A DNA stretch of 10,807 nucleotides from assembly GCA_964596705.1 (NCBI GenBank), contig CAZQVG010000018.1, positions 1 to 10,807 of the forward strand, given 5' to 3'. Below the pieces are notes generated by a model. It ran no database searches and was not told where the DNA came from. It saw only the letters and a program-made list of their open reading frames with translations. This document shows, one piece after another, positions 1-6,723 of the stretch; within the stretch, counting starts at the first letter, position 1, and each line of letters starts with the position of its first letter. Both the position numbers and the translations under genes were made by a program. The stretch comes from JABJPM01 sp964596705. GTDB taxonomy: Archaea > Nanobdellota > Nanobdellia > SCGC-AAA011-G17 > PNOQ01.

Positions 1-167
1 CCTATTGTGTAATTAAATGCATGACCAATATGCAATCCAGAGCCAGAAGGATAAGGAAACATCTCAAGAACATAGAACTTTTTCTTTTTTGATTCTTTAA
101 CTTCAAATACTTTTTTTTCTTCCCAGTTTTTTTGCCATTTCTGCTCTATTTTATTGAAGTCTACCAT
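1..167 (-). CDS. leuS: Leucyl-tRNA synthetase, N-terminal fragment (runs off left edge)
   Basis: This is the first 55 codons of a class I aminoacyl-tRNA synthetase that charges tRNA-Leu in the cytoplasm. The visible protein begins MVDFNKIEQKWQKNWEEKKV and continues through FYVLEMFPYPSGSGLHIGHA. The class I ATP-binding HIGH signature is intact at residues 46-49. The context (KWQKxW near the N-terminus, then FPYPSGxLHxGHxxNYT) is characteristic of LeuRS and separates it from IleRS and ValRS. The ATG at 165-167 is favoured because a TATA box lies about 26 bases upstream, which fits a leaderless transcript. The rest of the gene (editing domain, KMSKS loop, anticodon-binding region) lies outside the window. 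It follows the ABC membrane gene on the same strand after 45 bases but has its own promoter. Confidence 0.93.
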   Translation of the reverse strand, partial: MVDFNKIEQKWQKNWEEKKVFEVKESKKKKFYVLEMFPYPSGSGLHIGHAFNYTI

Positions 168-188
168 GTTATTTTTGTTTTTAGTTAG

Positions 189-208
189 ATTTAAATAATT
201 TTGGATTG
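189..208 (-). promoter_or_regulatory. leuS promoter (BRE + TATA), leaderless
   Basis: On the minus strand the element reads CAATCCAAAATTATTTAAAT: a CCAAAA BRE-like block followed by a TATA-like TTATTTAAAT. The TATA centre is about 26 bases upstream of the leuS ATG, so transcription should start at or next to the start codon. The same 20 bases recur exactly at 2742-2761, before the ABC operon. Confidence 0.7.
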
Positions 209-212
209 AGAA

Positions 213-1784
213 CTAATTTATTTGTTTTTGTTTCATCTTATTTTGGAAAAGTACTGCTAAGATAGATGCAACCAATATATAAGCCGAGAATAGCATCATA
301 TTTGTCCTAATTGTGTAAGGCTGAGTATTAAACAACATTGCCCTATTCAATATATTCTCAATAAGGGGGATTGGGAGGTAACTTATAATAGGTTTTATAC
401 TGTATGGGAGGAATTCTGTAGGTATGACCATATTAGAGGTTATAAGGAACAAAATTCCAACAGTAATTGCAATTAAAATTGTATTCTCCTCTGAGTTGGC
501 GACAGATCCAATCACTATCCCAATTAGGATAAATAAAGCAAGGGATAGTGTTAACAATTGAAAAGAAAAGTTGAAAAGATATAAATTTGATTTGAATAGT
601 ATTTTTGAGATCAAGATTAGCAGAGTCTCTTGGAATATCATTATTATAAATGCTGCTATAAATAGAGCAGCTATAAATTCTGTTTGGGACATTGGAGAGA
701 AAATGTTTCTAAAAAAGGCTTTACTCTTTTTTTCTGACAATATAAGGATTGATCCTAGCAGTATTGAAGAAAACATTAAAGATATCAGAAGCAATTCCGG
801 TAAAGCATAATCAAATGAATTTAATTTTATTCTGCGAGACTCTCCGGTCTTAATTCCGGTATATCTTACTGGAATTGGTTCTGTAACCTCCTGAGATAAT
901 GTTTTTTGCAGATATGAGGATTCTTCTTTAAGAGTCTCTAATTCTGTATTAAGTCTCATTAGTTTTCCTCTTATCTCAGGCAAGATTTTTAATACCTCCA
1001 ACAACTCATCATCCCGTATAAGCTCTTTTATGGCCATTATTTTTTCTTTTATATCATCAAATAGGCCCATATCTATTGAATTGGTGTAATTAGAAGGAAT
1101 ATCTTCTATTTCTCTTTGCAGATCATTAATAGATTCATAAGTCTCATCTAGGCTCTTTCTTATCTCAGAATTTAACTCTACTTGGTTCACTATTGCATTC
1201 TCAATAAAGTCTAATTTCTCTAAGGTTTTATTTATTTCATTTACCTGAGTTTCTATTGATCCAAAAATATTGGAAATTCTTCCTGAGGCAGATTTTATTG
1301 AAGATCTCATTATATCTGCTGATTCTTTTGCTATAGCAGATTGTATTTTCTGTATAACCTCTTTAACAATCTTTGTCCTAGAATAATCTACATATGTCTC
1401 AATCATATATCTGGCTCGAGAATCATATTCCCCAATTATACTCTCATTTTTTCTCTGAATAACTAAACAAGCATAATCTCCCCCATGTTTGAGAAAATCT
1501 TCACAGAGGTATTTAGCCTCTTCCATACTTGTAGTCTCAAATTCATAAGCCCTTAATCCCTCTTCCCTCAGGCTAGATATTAAGTTAGTGGTAAACTCAT
1601 TTTCATAATTGCCTGGAAATGTTACTTCTACATTAACCCCATGCAGATTGTTTCCTGAAAAAGTCAGCCCTGCCACCACTATTATCAATATTGGCCCAAG
1701 GATTATTACAGTTAAAGTTAGTTTGGACCTTGCAATTTGTTTTATTTCTTTTTTCAATATTGTATATATTCTAATGAATCCCAT
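213..1784 (-). CDS. ABC-2 type transporter membrane protein with large extracellular coiled-coil domain
   Basis: This 523-residue protein is probably the membrane subunit of the exporter whose ATPase is encoded just upstream. Residues 1-20 are cytoplasmic and basic, and a first membrane helix lies at about 23-43. A long soluble region follows (about 45-325); residues 165-300 are rich in heptad-like Glu/Lys/Leu/Ile and should form a coiled coil. About five further helices lie between about 330 and 515, ending in a Lys-rich tail. One helix, a large outer domain and a helix bundle are typical of ABC-2 exporters (ABC2_membrane_3 / YhgE-Pip-like layout). The start overlaps the ATPase gene by 14 bases, indicating translational coupling. 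The substrate cannot be told from sequence; lipid, drug or peptide export are all possible. Confidence 0.82.
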   Translation of the reverse strand: MGFIRIYTILKKEIKQIARSKLTLTVIILGPILIIVVAGLTFSGNNLHGVNVEVTFPGNYENEFTTNLISSLREEGLRAYEFETTSMEEAKYLCEDFLKHGGDYACLVIQRKNESIIGEYDSRARYMIETYVDYSRTKIVKEVIQKIQSAIAKESADIMRSSIKSASGRISNIFGSIETQVNEINKTLEKLDFIENAIVNQVELNSEIRKSLDETYESINDLQREIEDIPSNYTNSIDMGLFDDIKEKIMAIKELIRDDELLEVLKILPEIRGKLMRLNTELETLKEESSYLQKTLSQEVTEPIPVRYTGIKTGESRRIKLNSFDYALPELLLISLMFSSILLGSILILSEKKSKAFFRNIFSPMSQTEFIAALFIAAFIIMIFQETLLILISKILFKSNLYLFNFSFQLLTLSLALFILIGIVIGSVANSEENTILIAITVGILFLITSNMVIPTEFLPYSIKPIISYLPIPLIENILNRAMLFNTQPYTIRTNMMLFSAYILVASILAVLFQNKMKQKQIN

Positions 1785-2718
1785 GTTTAATTATCCGCCT
1801 AAATATTTCCTCTAATGAAGAGGGTGTTATTTTGATCTCCTTAGGATCCTCCCTCAGGTTTATCAAAATATTTAATAGCAAAGAGTTATAGTCTTTGATT
1901 GAATAACTATCTTGTACAACTAAGGTTAATCCATCTACCGAATCTTTAACATCCAACACTTGGACATATTTTGTTACCTCTTGATATATCCTATCATATT
2001 GCCCAGGATAAGATTTTAATTTTATATTTAGAAGATTTATGGATTTTTGTCTTAGATTATCAATTGTATCAAAAGCTAAAACTGATCCCTCATTCAATAT
2101 CAAGATTTTTGAACAAAGACGAGAGATCTCATTTATAAAATGGGATGACATAAGGATGGTTGTTCCTTCTGCATTTATTTTTTCAATAGAATCTAATATC
2201 TCTTTTCTTAATTTAGGGTCTAATCCTGCTAAAGGTTCATCTAGAAGCAATATCTTAGGATTATGAATAAGCGATATTGCCATATTTAATCTTTTTTTTG
2301 TTCCCCCTGAAAGATATTTGGCCATTGTTTTATAATAAGGAACTAGCTCTAATAAATCAACTAAGTATTCTATTCTCTGTTTGAGGTCCTTTTTTGGGAT
2401 CCCATATATGTGCCCAAAATATTCTAGATTTTCTTTAACTGTCAAATCCTCATATAAACTTGGATCTTGAGTTGCAAATCCCATTATTTTACGTGCATTT
2501 TTCTTAGATAATTTAGAATCTCTAATCTTTATTGGATTTCCTTTGTATCCGAATACCCCATAAATGCCTTTCAAAAATACTGATTTGCCTGCTCCAGAAG
2601 GTCCTATTACACCTACTATATCCTTCTCATCAATTGTTAGAGAAACATCTTTTAAGAGATCTATTCCATTTTTTGCTATGGAAAAATCCTTTATCTCCAG
2701 GAACGGTAAACCTTCCAT
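1771..2718 (-). CDS. ABC transporter ATP-binding protein
   Basis: This 315-residue ATPase powers the partner membrane protein encoded directly downstream. All nucleotide-binding motifs are present: Walker A GPSGAGKS at 39-46, Q-loop Gln84, signature LSGGT at 136-140, Walker B ILLLDEP at 156-162, D-loop AGLD at 164-167 and switch His193. LSGGT in place of LSGGQ is common in ABC-2/drug-export ATPases. Residues after about 235 form the usual C-terminal accessory domain of DrrA/CcmA-type ATPases. The ATG at 2718 is supported by a TATA box about 26 bases upstream, implying a leaderless mRNA. It is first in a two-gene operon, with a 14-base overlap into the membrane gene. Confidence 0.95.
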   Translation of the reverse strand: MEGLPFLEIKDFSIAKNGIDLLKDVSLTIDEKDIVGVIGPSGAGKSVFLKGIYGVFGYKGNPIKIRDSKLSKKNARKIMGFATQDPSLYEDLTVKENLEYFGHIYGIPKKDLKQRIEYLVDLLELVPYYKTMAKYLSGGTKKRLNMAISLIHNPKILLLDEPLAGLDPKLRKEILDSIEKINAEGTTILMSSHFINEISRLCSKILILNEGSVLAFDTIDNLRQKSINLLNIKLKSYPGQYDRIYQEVTKYVQVLDVKDSVDGLTLVVQDSYSIKDYNSLLLNILINLREDPKEIKITPSSLEEIFRRIIKHGIH

Positions 2719-2741
2719 TAGAATAATATCTTGCGAGAACT

Positions 2742-2761
2742 ATTTAAATAATTTTGGATTG
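2742..2761 (-). promoter_or_regulatory. ABC exporter operon promoter (BRE + TATA)
   Basis: The minus-strand reading is CAATCCAAAATTATTTAAAT, identical over 20 bases to the leuS promoter. The TATA centre is about 27 bases upstream of the ATPase start codon, consistent with a leaderless mRNA. It stands back to back with the HAD gene promoter in the 90-base divergent spacer. Confidence 0.7.
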
Positions 2762-2770
2762 GAGTTACCT

Positions 2771-2787
2771 TCCAAAAATTTATAAAT
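2771..2787 (+). promoter_or_regulatory. HAD hydrolase promoter (BRE + TATA)
   Basis: The sequence TCCAAAAATTTATAAAT combines a CCAAAA BRE-like block with a TATA box (TTTATAAAT at 2779-2787). The TATA centre is 26 bases before the ATG at 2809, so the transcript is predicted to be leaderless. Confidence 0.7.
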
Positions 2788-2808
2788 AGCAAAAATCAAA
2801 AAAGTAAT

Positions 2809-3522
2809 ATGATGAGAAAAAAGGTAGTGCTTTTTGATTTGGATAACACATTATATGAATATGAACCTGCACATAAGAAAGCATTAAATGCAGTTTATAA
2901 CATATTAAGAAAAGAGATAAAAATAACAAAAAAGGAATTCTTAAGATTGTATAAAATATCAAGAGCAGAGATAAATAGAGAGTTGGCTGGAACTGCTTCT
3001 TCCCACAATAGAGTGTTATATTTCCAGAGATTAGTAGAAAAATCGCATAATACAATTGAGTCAGAAGTTGTGTTAAAATTGTATAATGCTTATTGGGATA
3101 ATTTCTTAAAAAATATGAAATTAAGAAAAGGAGTTATGCAAACTTTAAAAAAATTAAAGGAGTGGGGAATAAAAACTGCAATTGTTTCTGATTTAACTAC
3201 ACACATACAACTAAGAAAAATGTCTAAACTAGGCATAACTTCTTTTATTGATGTGTTGGTAACTTCTGAAGAAGCAGGTAGTGAAAAGCCCCATCCAATT
3301 ATGTTTTTATTGACATTAAATAAACTTGGTGTGAGTCCAGAAGAAGCGATCATGGTAGGAGATAACCCAGTGAATGATATTGAAGGTGGAAACTCTGTAG
3401 GGCTGGATACTGTTTTATTAACAAATAAAGAATCCAAAGAATTCAAATTTAATGAAGATTATGAAAAACCAAATTATATGATAAAAAATATTTCTGAAAT
3501 ATTGGATTTATTGGAGAACTAA
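2809..3522 (+). CDS. HAD superfamily hydrolase (phosphatase, subfamily IA)
   Basis: This 237-residue protein carries the four HAD phosphatase motifs. Motif I is FDLDNT, with nucleophile Asp10 and acid/base Asp12. Motif II is VSD, with Ser127. Motif III is Lys160 in SEKPHP. Motif IV is VGDNPVND, with Asp185 and Asp190. Residues about 18-100 form a helical C1 cap, as in the subfamily that includes phosphoglycolate phosphatase, PpaX and YjjG-type nucleotidases. It should hydrolyse a small cytoplasmic phosphate ester; the substrate is unknown. Two adjacent ATG codons (2809 and 2812) can serve as start; TATA spacing slightly favours the first. It stands alone on the plus strand, divergent from the ABC operon and convergent with the tRNA genes. 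Confidence 0.9.
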   Translation: MMRKKVVLFDLDNTLYEYEPAHKKALNAVYNILRKEIKITKKEFLRLYKISRAEINRELAGTASSHNRVLYFQRLVEKSHNTIESEVVLKLYNAYWDNFLKNMKLRKGVMQTLKKLKEWGIKTAIVSDLTTHIQLRKMSKLGITSFIDVLVTSEEAGSEKPHPIMFLLTLNKLGVSPEEAIMVGDNPVNDIEGGNSVGLDTVLLTNKESKEFKFNEDYEKPNYMIKNISEILDLLEN

Positions 3523-3534
3523 TTAAAAAATTTC

Positions 3535-3560
3535 TTTATGTTTTAATTTTATTTTGTAAG
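3535..3560 (+). terminator. T-rich terminator after the HAD gene
   Basis: After the HAD stop codon the plus strand has clustered T runs (TTTTAATTTTATTTTG at 3541-3556) without a clear hairpin. This is the oligo-T type of termination signal typical of archaea. It lies in the 57-base spacer between convergent units. Confidence 0.5.
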
Positions 3561-3565
3561 AATAG

Positions 3566-3579
3566 GATTAAAATGAAAA
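3566..3579 (-). terminator. T-rich terminator after tRNA-Cys
   Basis: The minus strand directly after the tRNA-Cys 3' end reads TTTTCATTTTAATC. Two T4 runs next to the mature 3' end make a plausible archaeal terminator for the tRNA pair. Confidence 0.5.
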
Positions 3580-3650
3580 GGGCCGGGAGGGATTCGAACC
3601 CCCGAATCGAGGCTCTGCAGGCCCCTGCCTTACCGCTTGGCTACCGACCC
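3580..3650 (-). tRNA. tRNA-Cys (GCA)
   Basis: This 71-base sequence folds into a full cloverleaf. The acceptor stem pairs GGGTCGG with CCGGCCC (one G-T pair). The D stem is GCC/GGC with loop AAGCGGTAA. The anticodon stem is GGGGC/GCCTC with loop CTGCAGA, giving anticodon GCA (complement at 3616-3618), which reads UGC and UGU cysteine codons. The T arm is GGGGG-TTCGAAT-CCCTC. The discriminator and CCA are not encoded after the acceptor pairing, since TTTTC follows, so CCA must be added by the tRNA nucleotidyltransferase. It lies 7 bases downstream of tRNA-Arg and is probably co-transcribed with it. No intron is visible. Confidence 0.95.
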
Positions 3651-3657
3651 AATATCC

Positions 3658-3731
3658 GGACCCGGAGGGATTTGAACCCTCGACCCCTTGCTTAGAAGGC
3701 AAGTGCTCTATCCAAGCTGAGCTACGAGTCC
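3658..3731 (-). tRNA. tRNA-Arg (UCU)
   Basis: This 74-base sequence folds into a cloverleaf. The acceptor stem is GGACTCG/CGGGTCC (one T-G pair). The D arm is GCTC/GAGC. The anticodon stem is CTTGC/GCAAG with loop CTTCTAA, giving anticodon TCT (complement at 3694-3696), which reads AGA. The T arm is GAGGG-TTCAAAT-CCCTC. AGA is the expected major arginine codon in an AT-rich archaeon. CCA is not encoded and no intron is visible. It is first in the tRNA pair, with a TATA box about 32 bases upstream. Confidence 0.95.
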
Positions 3732-3758
3732 TCAGTAGATTATTGAAGAAATTAGTTT

Positions 3759-3772
3759 TTTATAAATCTTAC
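3759..3772 (-). promoter_or_regulatory. Promoter of the tRNA-Arg/tRNA-Cys pair
   Basis: The minus strand reads AAGATTTATAAA with the TATA box (ATTTATAAA) at 3759-3767, about 32 bases upstream of the tRNA-Arg 5' end. This predicts a leader of about six bases removed by RNase P. It lies between the N gap and the tRNA. Confidence 0.6.
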
Positions 3773-3777
3773 TAAAA

Positions 3778-3877
3778 NNNNNNNNNNNNNNNNNNNNNNN
3801 NNNNNNNNNNNNNNNNNNNNNNNNNNNNNNNNNNNNNNNNNNNNNNNNNNNNNNNNNNNNNNNNNNNNNNNNNNNNN
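3778..3877. other. Assembly gap (100 Ns)
   Basis: Exactly 100 Ns, the usual placeholder for a scaffold gap of unknown length. It removes the C-terminus and stop codon of the surface-protein gene and anything lying before the tRNA promoter. Any reading frame carried across it is meaningless. Confidence 0.97.
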
Positions 3878-5376
3878 AAGTATTGAACATTGTCATCATC
3901 TTCATCATCAGTTCCAGTAGTTTGGTCATTGTCAGTTCCTGTTGTAGAATCTACGCCACAGTCTCCAGTTGGTGTGAACCTTTCAGAAATTACACCAATT
4001 GCACCATCATGTTTATCGTATGCATAGACTTTCAATAAGTATTCAGATTCTGCCATATCCTCTGGAAGAGTTATTACAAAGTCTATTATCTTCTCCCGGT
4101 CATCATACCTGTTATTATCTAAATCGAAAATTTCTGATGTCTGTTCAATCCCTAATTCAGAGATCACTAATTTAAGGTACATATCGTCCTGATCCCGATC
4201 TCCAGTATTTACTGCTTTTGTGGTAATTGTTAATGTTCCTCCACATTGAGGAGTTTCTGGCATAAAATTCAAATATTCAAAGTCAACTTCATCATCTGAG
4301 TCTTTAACCACTTCAAATGGTTGTCTAAATACTTTGTAAAGTGTGAAGTCGTTTGTTGAATCATCTGCATCTTCACCAGTAATTTTTACTTTAATATCAT
4401 AATATCCCTTATCAACATTAAGCGGGATATCGAAACTAAATCCTTCTGTTTCGTCATCTCCATGATCTATATCAAATCTATCTGTTTCAGCATCTAAATC
4501 ATCGCCATCATCAATATCTAAAACCCATACCTTAATTTTTACATCTTCCATGTCAAAATCTGCATCTCTTAATTCAATATCAAAATCAAGAGTATCTCCT
4601 GGAGCAAGTTCATCATCTGAACTTACATCAAGATCTATTGCATGGAATAAGGAAGTGTATACATCTATGTTTAGCTCAAATGAACTTATTGTTTCTGTTC
4701 CAGATTTAAGTTCAATTGTGCCTGTGTAATCATCCAAAAACACTTCTTCTTCAGCTTCTAATTCGAGTGTTATTGTTTTTTCATCTCCTGGCAATAGGGA
4801 AAATCCTGAATCTGAGAATGTTAATATGATTTCATTTGAATCGTCATCTTCAAATTCTGTGGAATCATAACTAAATGCTAAGTCTGTAACTTCTTGGTTT
4901 CCTGTGTTTCTCAATGTAACTTCAATTGTTTTTGTTTCTTTTGGCTCTATTTCTACTGAGCTTGGAGCTGAAACTTCAACTTTTGTAAGCTCGTTCACAG
5001 TTATTGTGAAATTATAAGTTCCAGCAACAAATTCTGCACCAGATTCATTTTCTGCAAATATTGTTATTGAACCTGTGTAATTTCCAGCAGATTGTGCTTC
5101 TGGAATTGAAACCTCATAGTTAATTGGTCTTGTTTCTCCAGCAGCGATATTGATATTTGTTACTGAAGTTAAAACATTTATATTGTCTCCGCCAAAAATT
5201 GGACTCGCGGAAAAAGAGACGTTTACTAAATCAGCCTCATTATTTTCTAGTGTGAATGATCCTTGAACTGTCTCTCCTGGGTTTCCAGAAATTGGATCAC
5301 CAGTAGTTGTAACTGCTGCATATGCTAATGTAGCTACAAATAAAAGGAATATTCCTAGTAATGGTAGTTTTTTCAT
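3878..5376 (-). CDS. Secreted acidic surface protein with repeated Ig-like/NEW3-type domains (C-terminus in assembly gap)
   Basis: The first 499 residues are visible. A signal peptide (basic MKK, hydrophobic core, cleavage probably after AYA near residue 20) sends it outside the cell. About four beta-sandwich units follow, at roughly 22-131, 132-242, 245-350 and 365-470. The second, with PKETKTIEVTLRNTGNQEV, resembles NEW3/CARDB (COG1470-type) domains common in archaeal surface proteins. Four N-glycosylation sequons (Asn52, 99, 110, 122) lie in the first unit. Units three and four are very Asp-rich and might bind calcium. Cys378 and Cys473 could form a disulfide. Residues 474-499 are a Thr/Asp/Gly stalk, which usually precedes a membrane anchor or sorting signal, but that part is in the gap. 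The leader has a GGGGGT Shine-Dalgarno. Probably an S-layer or cell-surface protein; exact role unknown. Confidence 0.8.
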
Positions 5377-5382
5377 TTTTTA

Positions 5383-5388
5383 ACCCCC
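5383..5388 (-). promoter_or_regulatory. Shine-Dalgarno of the surface-protein gene
   Basis: GGGGGT on the minus strand lies 6 bases before the ATG at 5376 and can pair with the 16S anti-Shine-Dalgarno (CCUCC) through one G-U pair. It fixes the start codon and marks this as a leadered mRNA. Confidence 0.6.
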
Positions 5389-5428
5389 AAAATTAATTAT
5401 TATGTTACACTCGTGTAGTTGTAAATAG

Positions 5429-5446
5429 TTTATAAAGCTTACGAAA
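5429..5446 (-). promoter_or_regulatory. Surface-protein gene promoter
   Basis: TTTATAAA at 5429-5436 is a TATA box about 56 bases upstream of the start codon, so the mRNA should have a leader of about 30 bases. The upstream BRE-like stretch reads CGTAAGC, unlike the CCAAAA type seen at other promoters here. Confidence 0.65.
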
Positions 5447-5467
5447 AGTGTGAATTTCGTTAAAATT

Positions 5468-6154
5468 TTAAGAATTATGTACTATCTTGCCTTGCAGGTT
5501 TCCTCTAGCATCTTCATCCCAATAAAGGGTTAGGTTGGGATTTCTGTTCATGCTTAATCTATCATAAAGAGAGGTTAATTTTTCGCTATAAAATAATGGT
5601 ATCCCTTCTGTTAATGCATGTCTGCTAACTGTATCTCCCTCATTAATGCCATTAATAACCTGTTCTAATCCCCTATTAACAAGATGTATTCCGCCTTCAA
5701 TTATGTCATTCCCATATTTTCCTTCATAAATTAATGGGTCAATATGTGTTTCGCGTGTCATATTATTTTCTGTGATAACTAAAAAATCTGCATCTTTTGG
5801 ATTAAGGGGGATTCTTACAGGATCATATATCCTTGGGCCAAATAAGAATTTCCTCTTTTTTGTATACTCTATCCTATATCCTGGATAACGCACAGCAGAT
5901 CCAAAGGCGATTATCCCTACAACCTCATCTAATTGGATTTCTGTATCTTTAATTTTCCATCCAACCATGGCCTTATATAATTCTGAGAGATGTACATAGA
6001 ATGGAGCTTCTTTAAGGGTGATATATTTGCCAAATAAAATGTCCTCTTGCATAATAGGAACCTTGCATCTACCATTGGGAAAAAATAATTTGCCCAGTTT
6101 GTGGTTTCTAAAGTATTTCTGGAAATCCTGTATAGATAAATTAACATCAACCAT
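5468..6154 (-). CDS. Nucleotidyltransferase-fold protein (Pol beta/MNT-like motifs), function unknown
   Basis: This 228-residue cytoplasmic protein is not one I can name. The central part shows the pattern of the Pol beta nucleotidyltransferase superfamily: IIAFGSAVR (GS at 85-86), then after about 34 residues KDADFLVIT, where Asp121 and Asp123 would bind metal. A later ALTEGIPLFYS (about 180-190) resembles the region after the catalytic core in minimal nucleotidyltransferases. The first 75 residues match nothing I recognise. A longer frame reaches 6250, but the ATG at 6154 is preferred: a TATA box lies 26 bases upstream and the longer form would overlap the divergent gene. It shares this TATA box with the archaeosortase-like gene and precedes the surface-protein gene on the same strand. 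Fold fairly likely, activity inferred. Confidence 0.75.
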   Translation of the reverse strand: MVDVNLSIQDFQKYFRNHKLGKLFFPNGRCKVPIMQEDILFGKYITLKEAPFYVHLSELYKAMVGWKIKDTEIQLDEVVGIIAFGSAVRYPGYRIEYTKKRKFLFGPRIYDPVRIPLNPKDADFLVITENNMTRETHIDPLIYEGKYGNDIIEGGIHLVNRGLEQVINGINEGDTVSRHALTEGIPLFYSEKLTSLYDRLSMNRNPNLTLYWDEDARGNLQGKIVHNS

Positions 6155-6173
6155 AAATCCGAGAAATAAGGGT

Positions 6174-6193
6174 AAGTTTATATATTTTGTCTT
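6174..6193. promoter_or_regulatory. Bidirectional promoter: one palindromic TATA box for two divergent leaderless genes
   Basis: TTATATA around 6178-6186 contains the palindrome TATATA (6179-6184, centre 6181.5). The minus-strand start codon (6154) and plus-strand start codon (6208) lie 27 bases from this centre on either side. Both distances suit leaderless archaeal transcription, so one TATA box appears to direct both genes within a 53-base spacer. Confidence 0.6.
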
Positions 6194-6207
6194 TAAATTT
6201 AACCTTA

Positions 6208-6723
6208 ATGGAGTATTATAAAAATCTTGGATTAAGAATTGGTTTAGCAATTTTAGTTAGTATTTTTTTAAGGTTGTTTGAAAAGATTTTTTATGCTATA
6301 ACCGTCTACCCAAGTTATTGGTTGTTAAATTTTTTTTATAATGCAAATTTGGTTGAGAATTCTATTTTCATTGGAAATAAAGTTATTAGATTTATCCCAG
6401 AATGTATTGCAGTGCTAGCTTATGTTGCTTTGCTATTTTTAATTCTGTTTACAAAAGGAATTAATTGGAAAAAATCTGCTAAGTTATTCATTTTAGGAAG
6501 CTTATTGATTTTAGGAATGAATATTTTAAGGATTGTTATTTTAAGTGTAATTTTAGTAGAATTTGGATCTGATATGTTTAATAAATTTCATTTATTATTC
6601 TGGAATTTTGTTTCTGGGATTTATGTTGCTTTAGTATGGATATTTTTAGTATTGAAGTTTAAAATTAAAGATATTCCAATTGTGAGTGATGTGAAAGAAC
6701 TATATAAGAGAATAAATACCTAA
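6208..6723 (+). CDS. Archaeosortase/exosortase family transpeptidase-like membrane protein
   Basis: This 171-residue multi-pass membrane protein has about five to six hydrophobic segments. The family's three catalytic residues appear in order in suitable contexts: Cys66 in IPECIAVLAY, Arg108 in GMNILRIVIL and His128 in NKFHLLFWN. The NILRI and FH...W contexts and the spacing match archaeosortases. Such enzymes cut C-terminal tripartite sorting signals (short motif, membrane helix, basic tail) from secreted proteins at the outer face of the membrane, often attaching the product to lipid. A TTG 21 bases upstream could extend it to 178 residues, but the ATG at 6208 suits the TATA spacing. The nearest visible candidate client is the surface protein encoded about 0.8 kb away. 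The 3' end overlaps the convergent COG2426 gene by 24 bases. Confidence 0.82.
   Translation: MEYYKNLGLRIGLAILVSIFLRLFEKIFYAITVYPSYWLLNFFYNANLVENSIFIGNKVIRFIPECIAVLAYVALLFLILFTKGINWKKSAKLFILGSLLILGMNILRIVILSVILVEFGSDMFNKFHLLFWNFVSGIYVALVWIFLVLKFKIKDIPIVSDVKELYKRINT

Noticed and set aside
571..810. 79-codon plus-strand frame inside the ABC membrane gene
   Set aside because: Antisense shadow of a membrane-helix region, with no supporting signal.
2780..3446. Two minus-strand frames of 91 and 118 codons
   Set aside because: They lie antisense to the HAD gene, which has all its catalytic motifs; they lack recognisable domains or signals.
3732..3877. Reading frames running through the N gap to a TAG at 3772
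   Set aside because: The gap length is unknown, so frame and stop cannot be inferred across it.
5459..5472. Palindrome TTAAAATTTTAA at the end of the nucleotidyltransferase-like gene
   Set aside because: AT-only palindromes of this size are common in such AT-rich DNA, and it lacks a GC stem for a hairpin terminator.
6187..6207. TTG start adding 7 residues to the archaeosortase-like protein
   Set aside because: It lies in or next to the TATA box and has no Shine-Dalgarno; the ATG at 6208 has the right promoter spacing.
6155..6250. Longer N-terminus (32 extra residues) for the nucleotidyltransferase-like gene
   Set aside because: It would cover the shared promoter and the first codons of the divergent gene; the ATG at 6154 has a TATA box at the leaderless distance.
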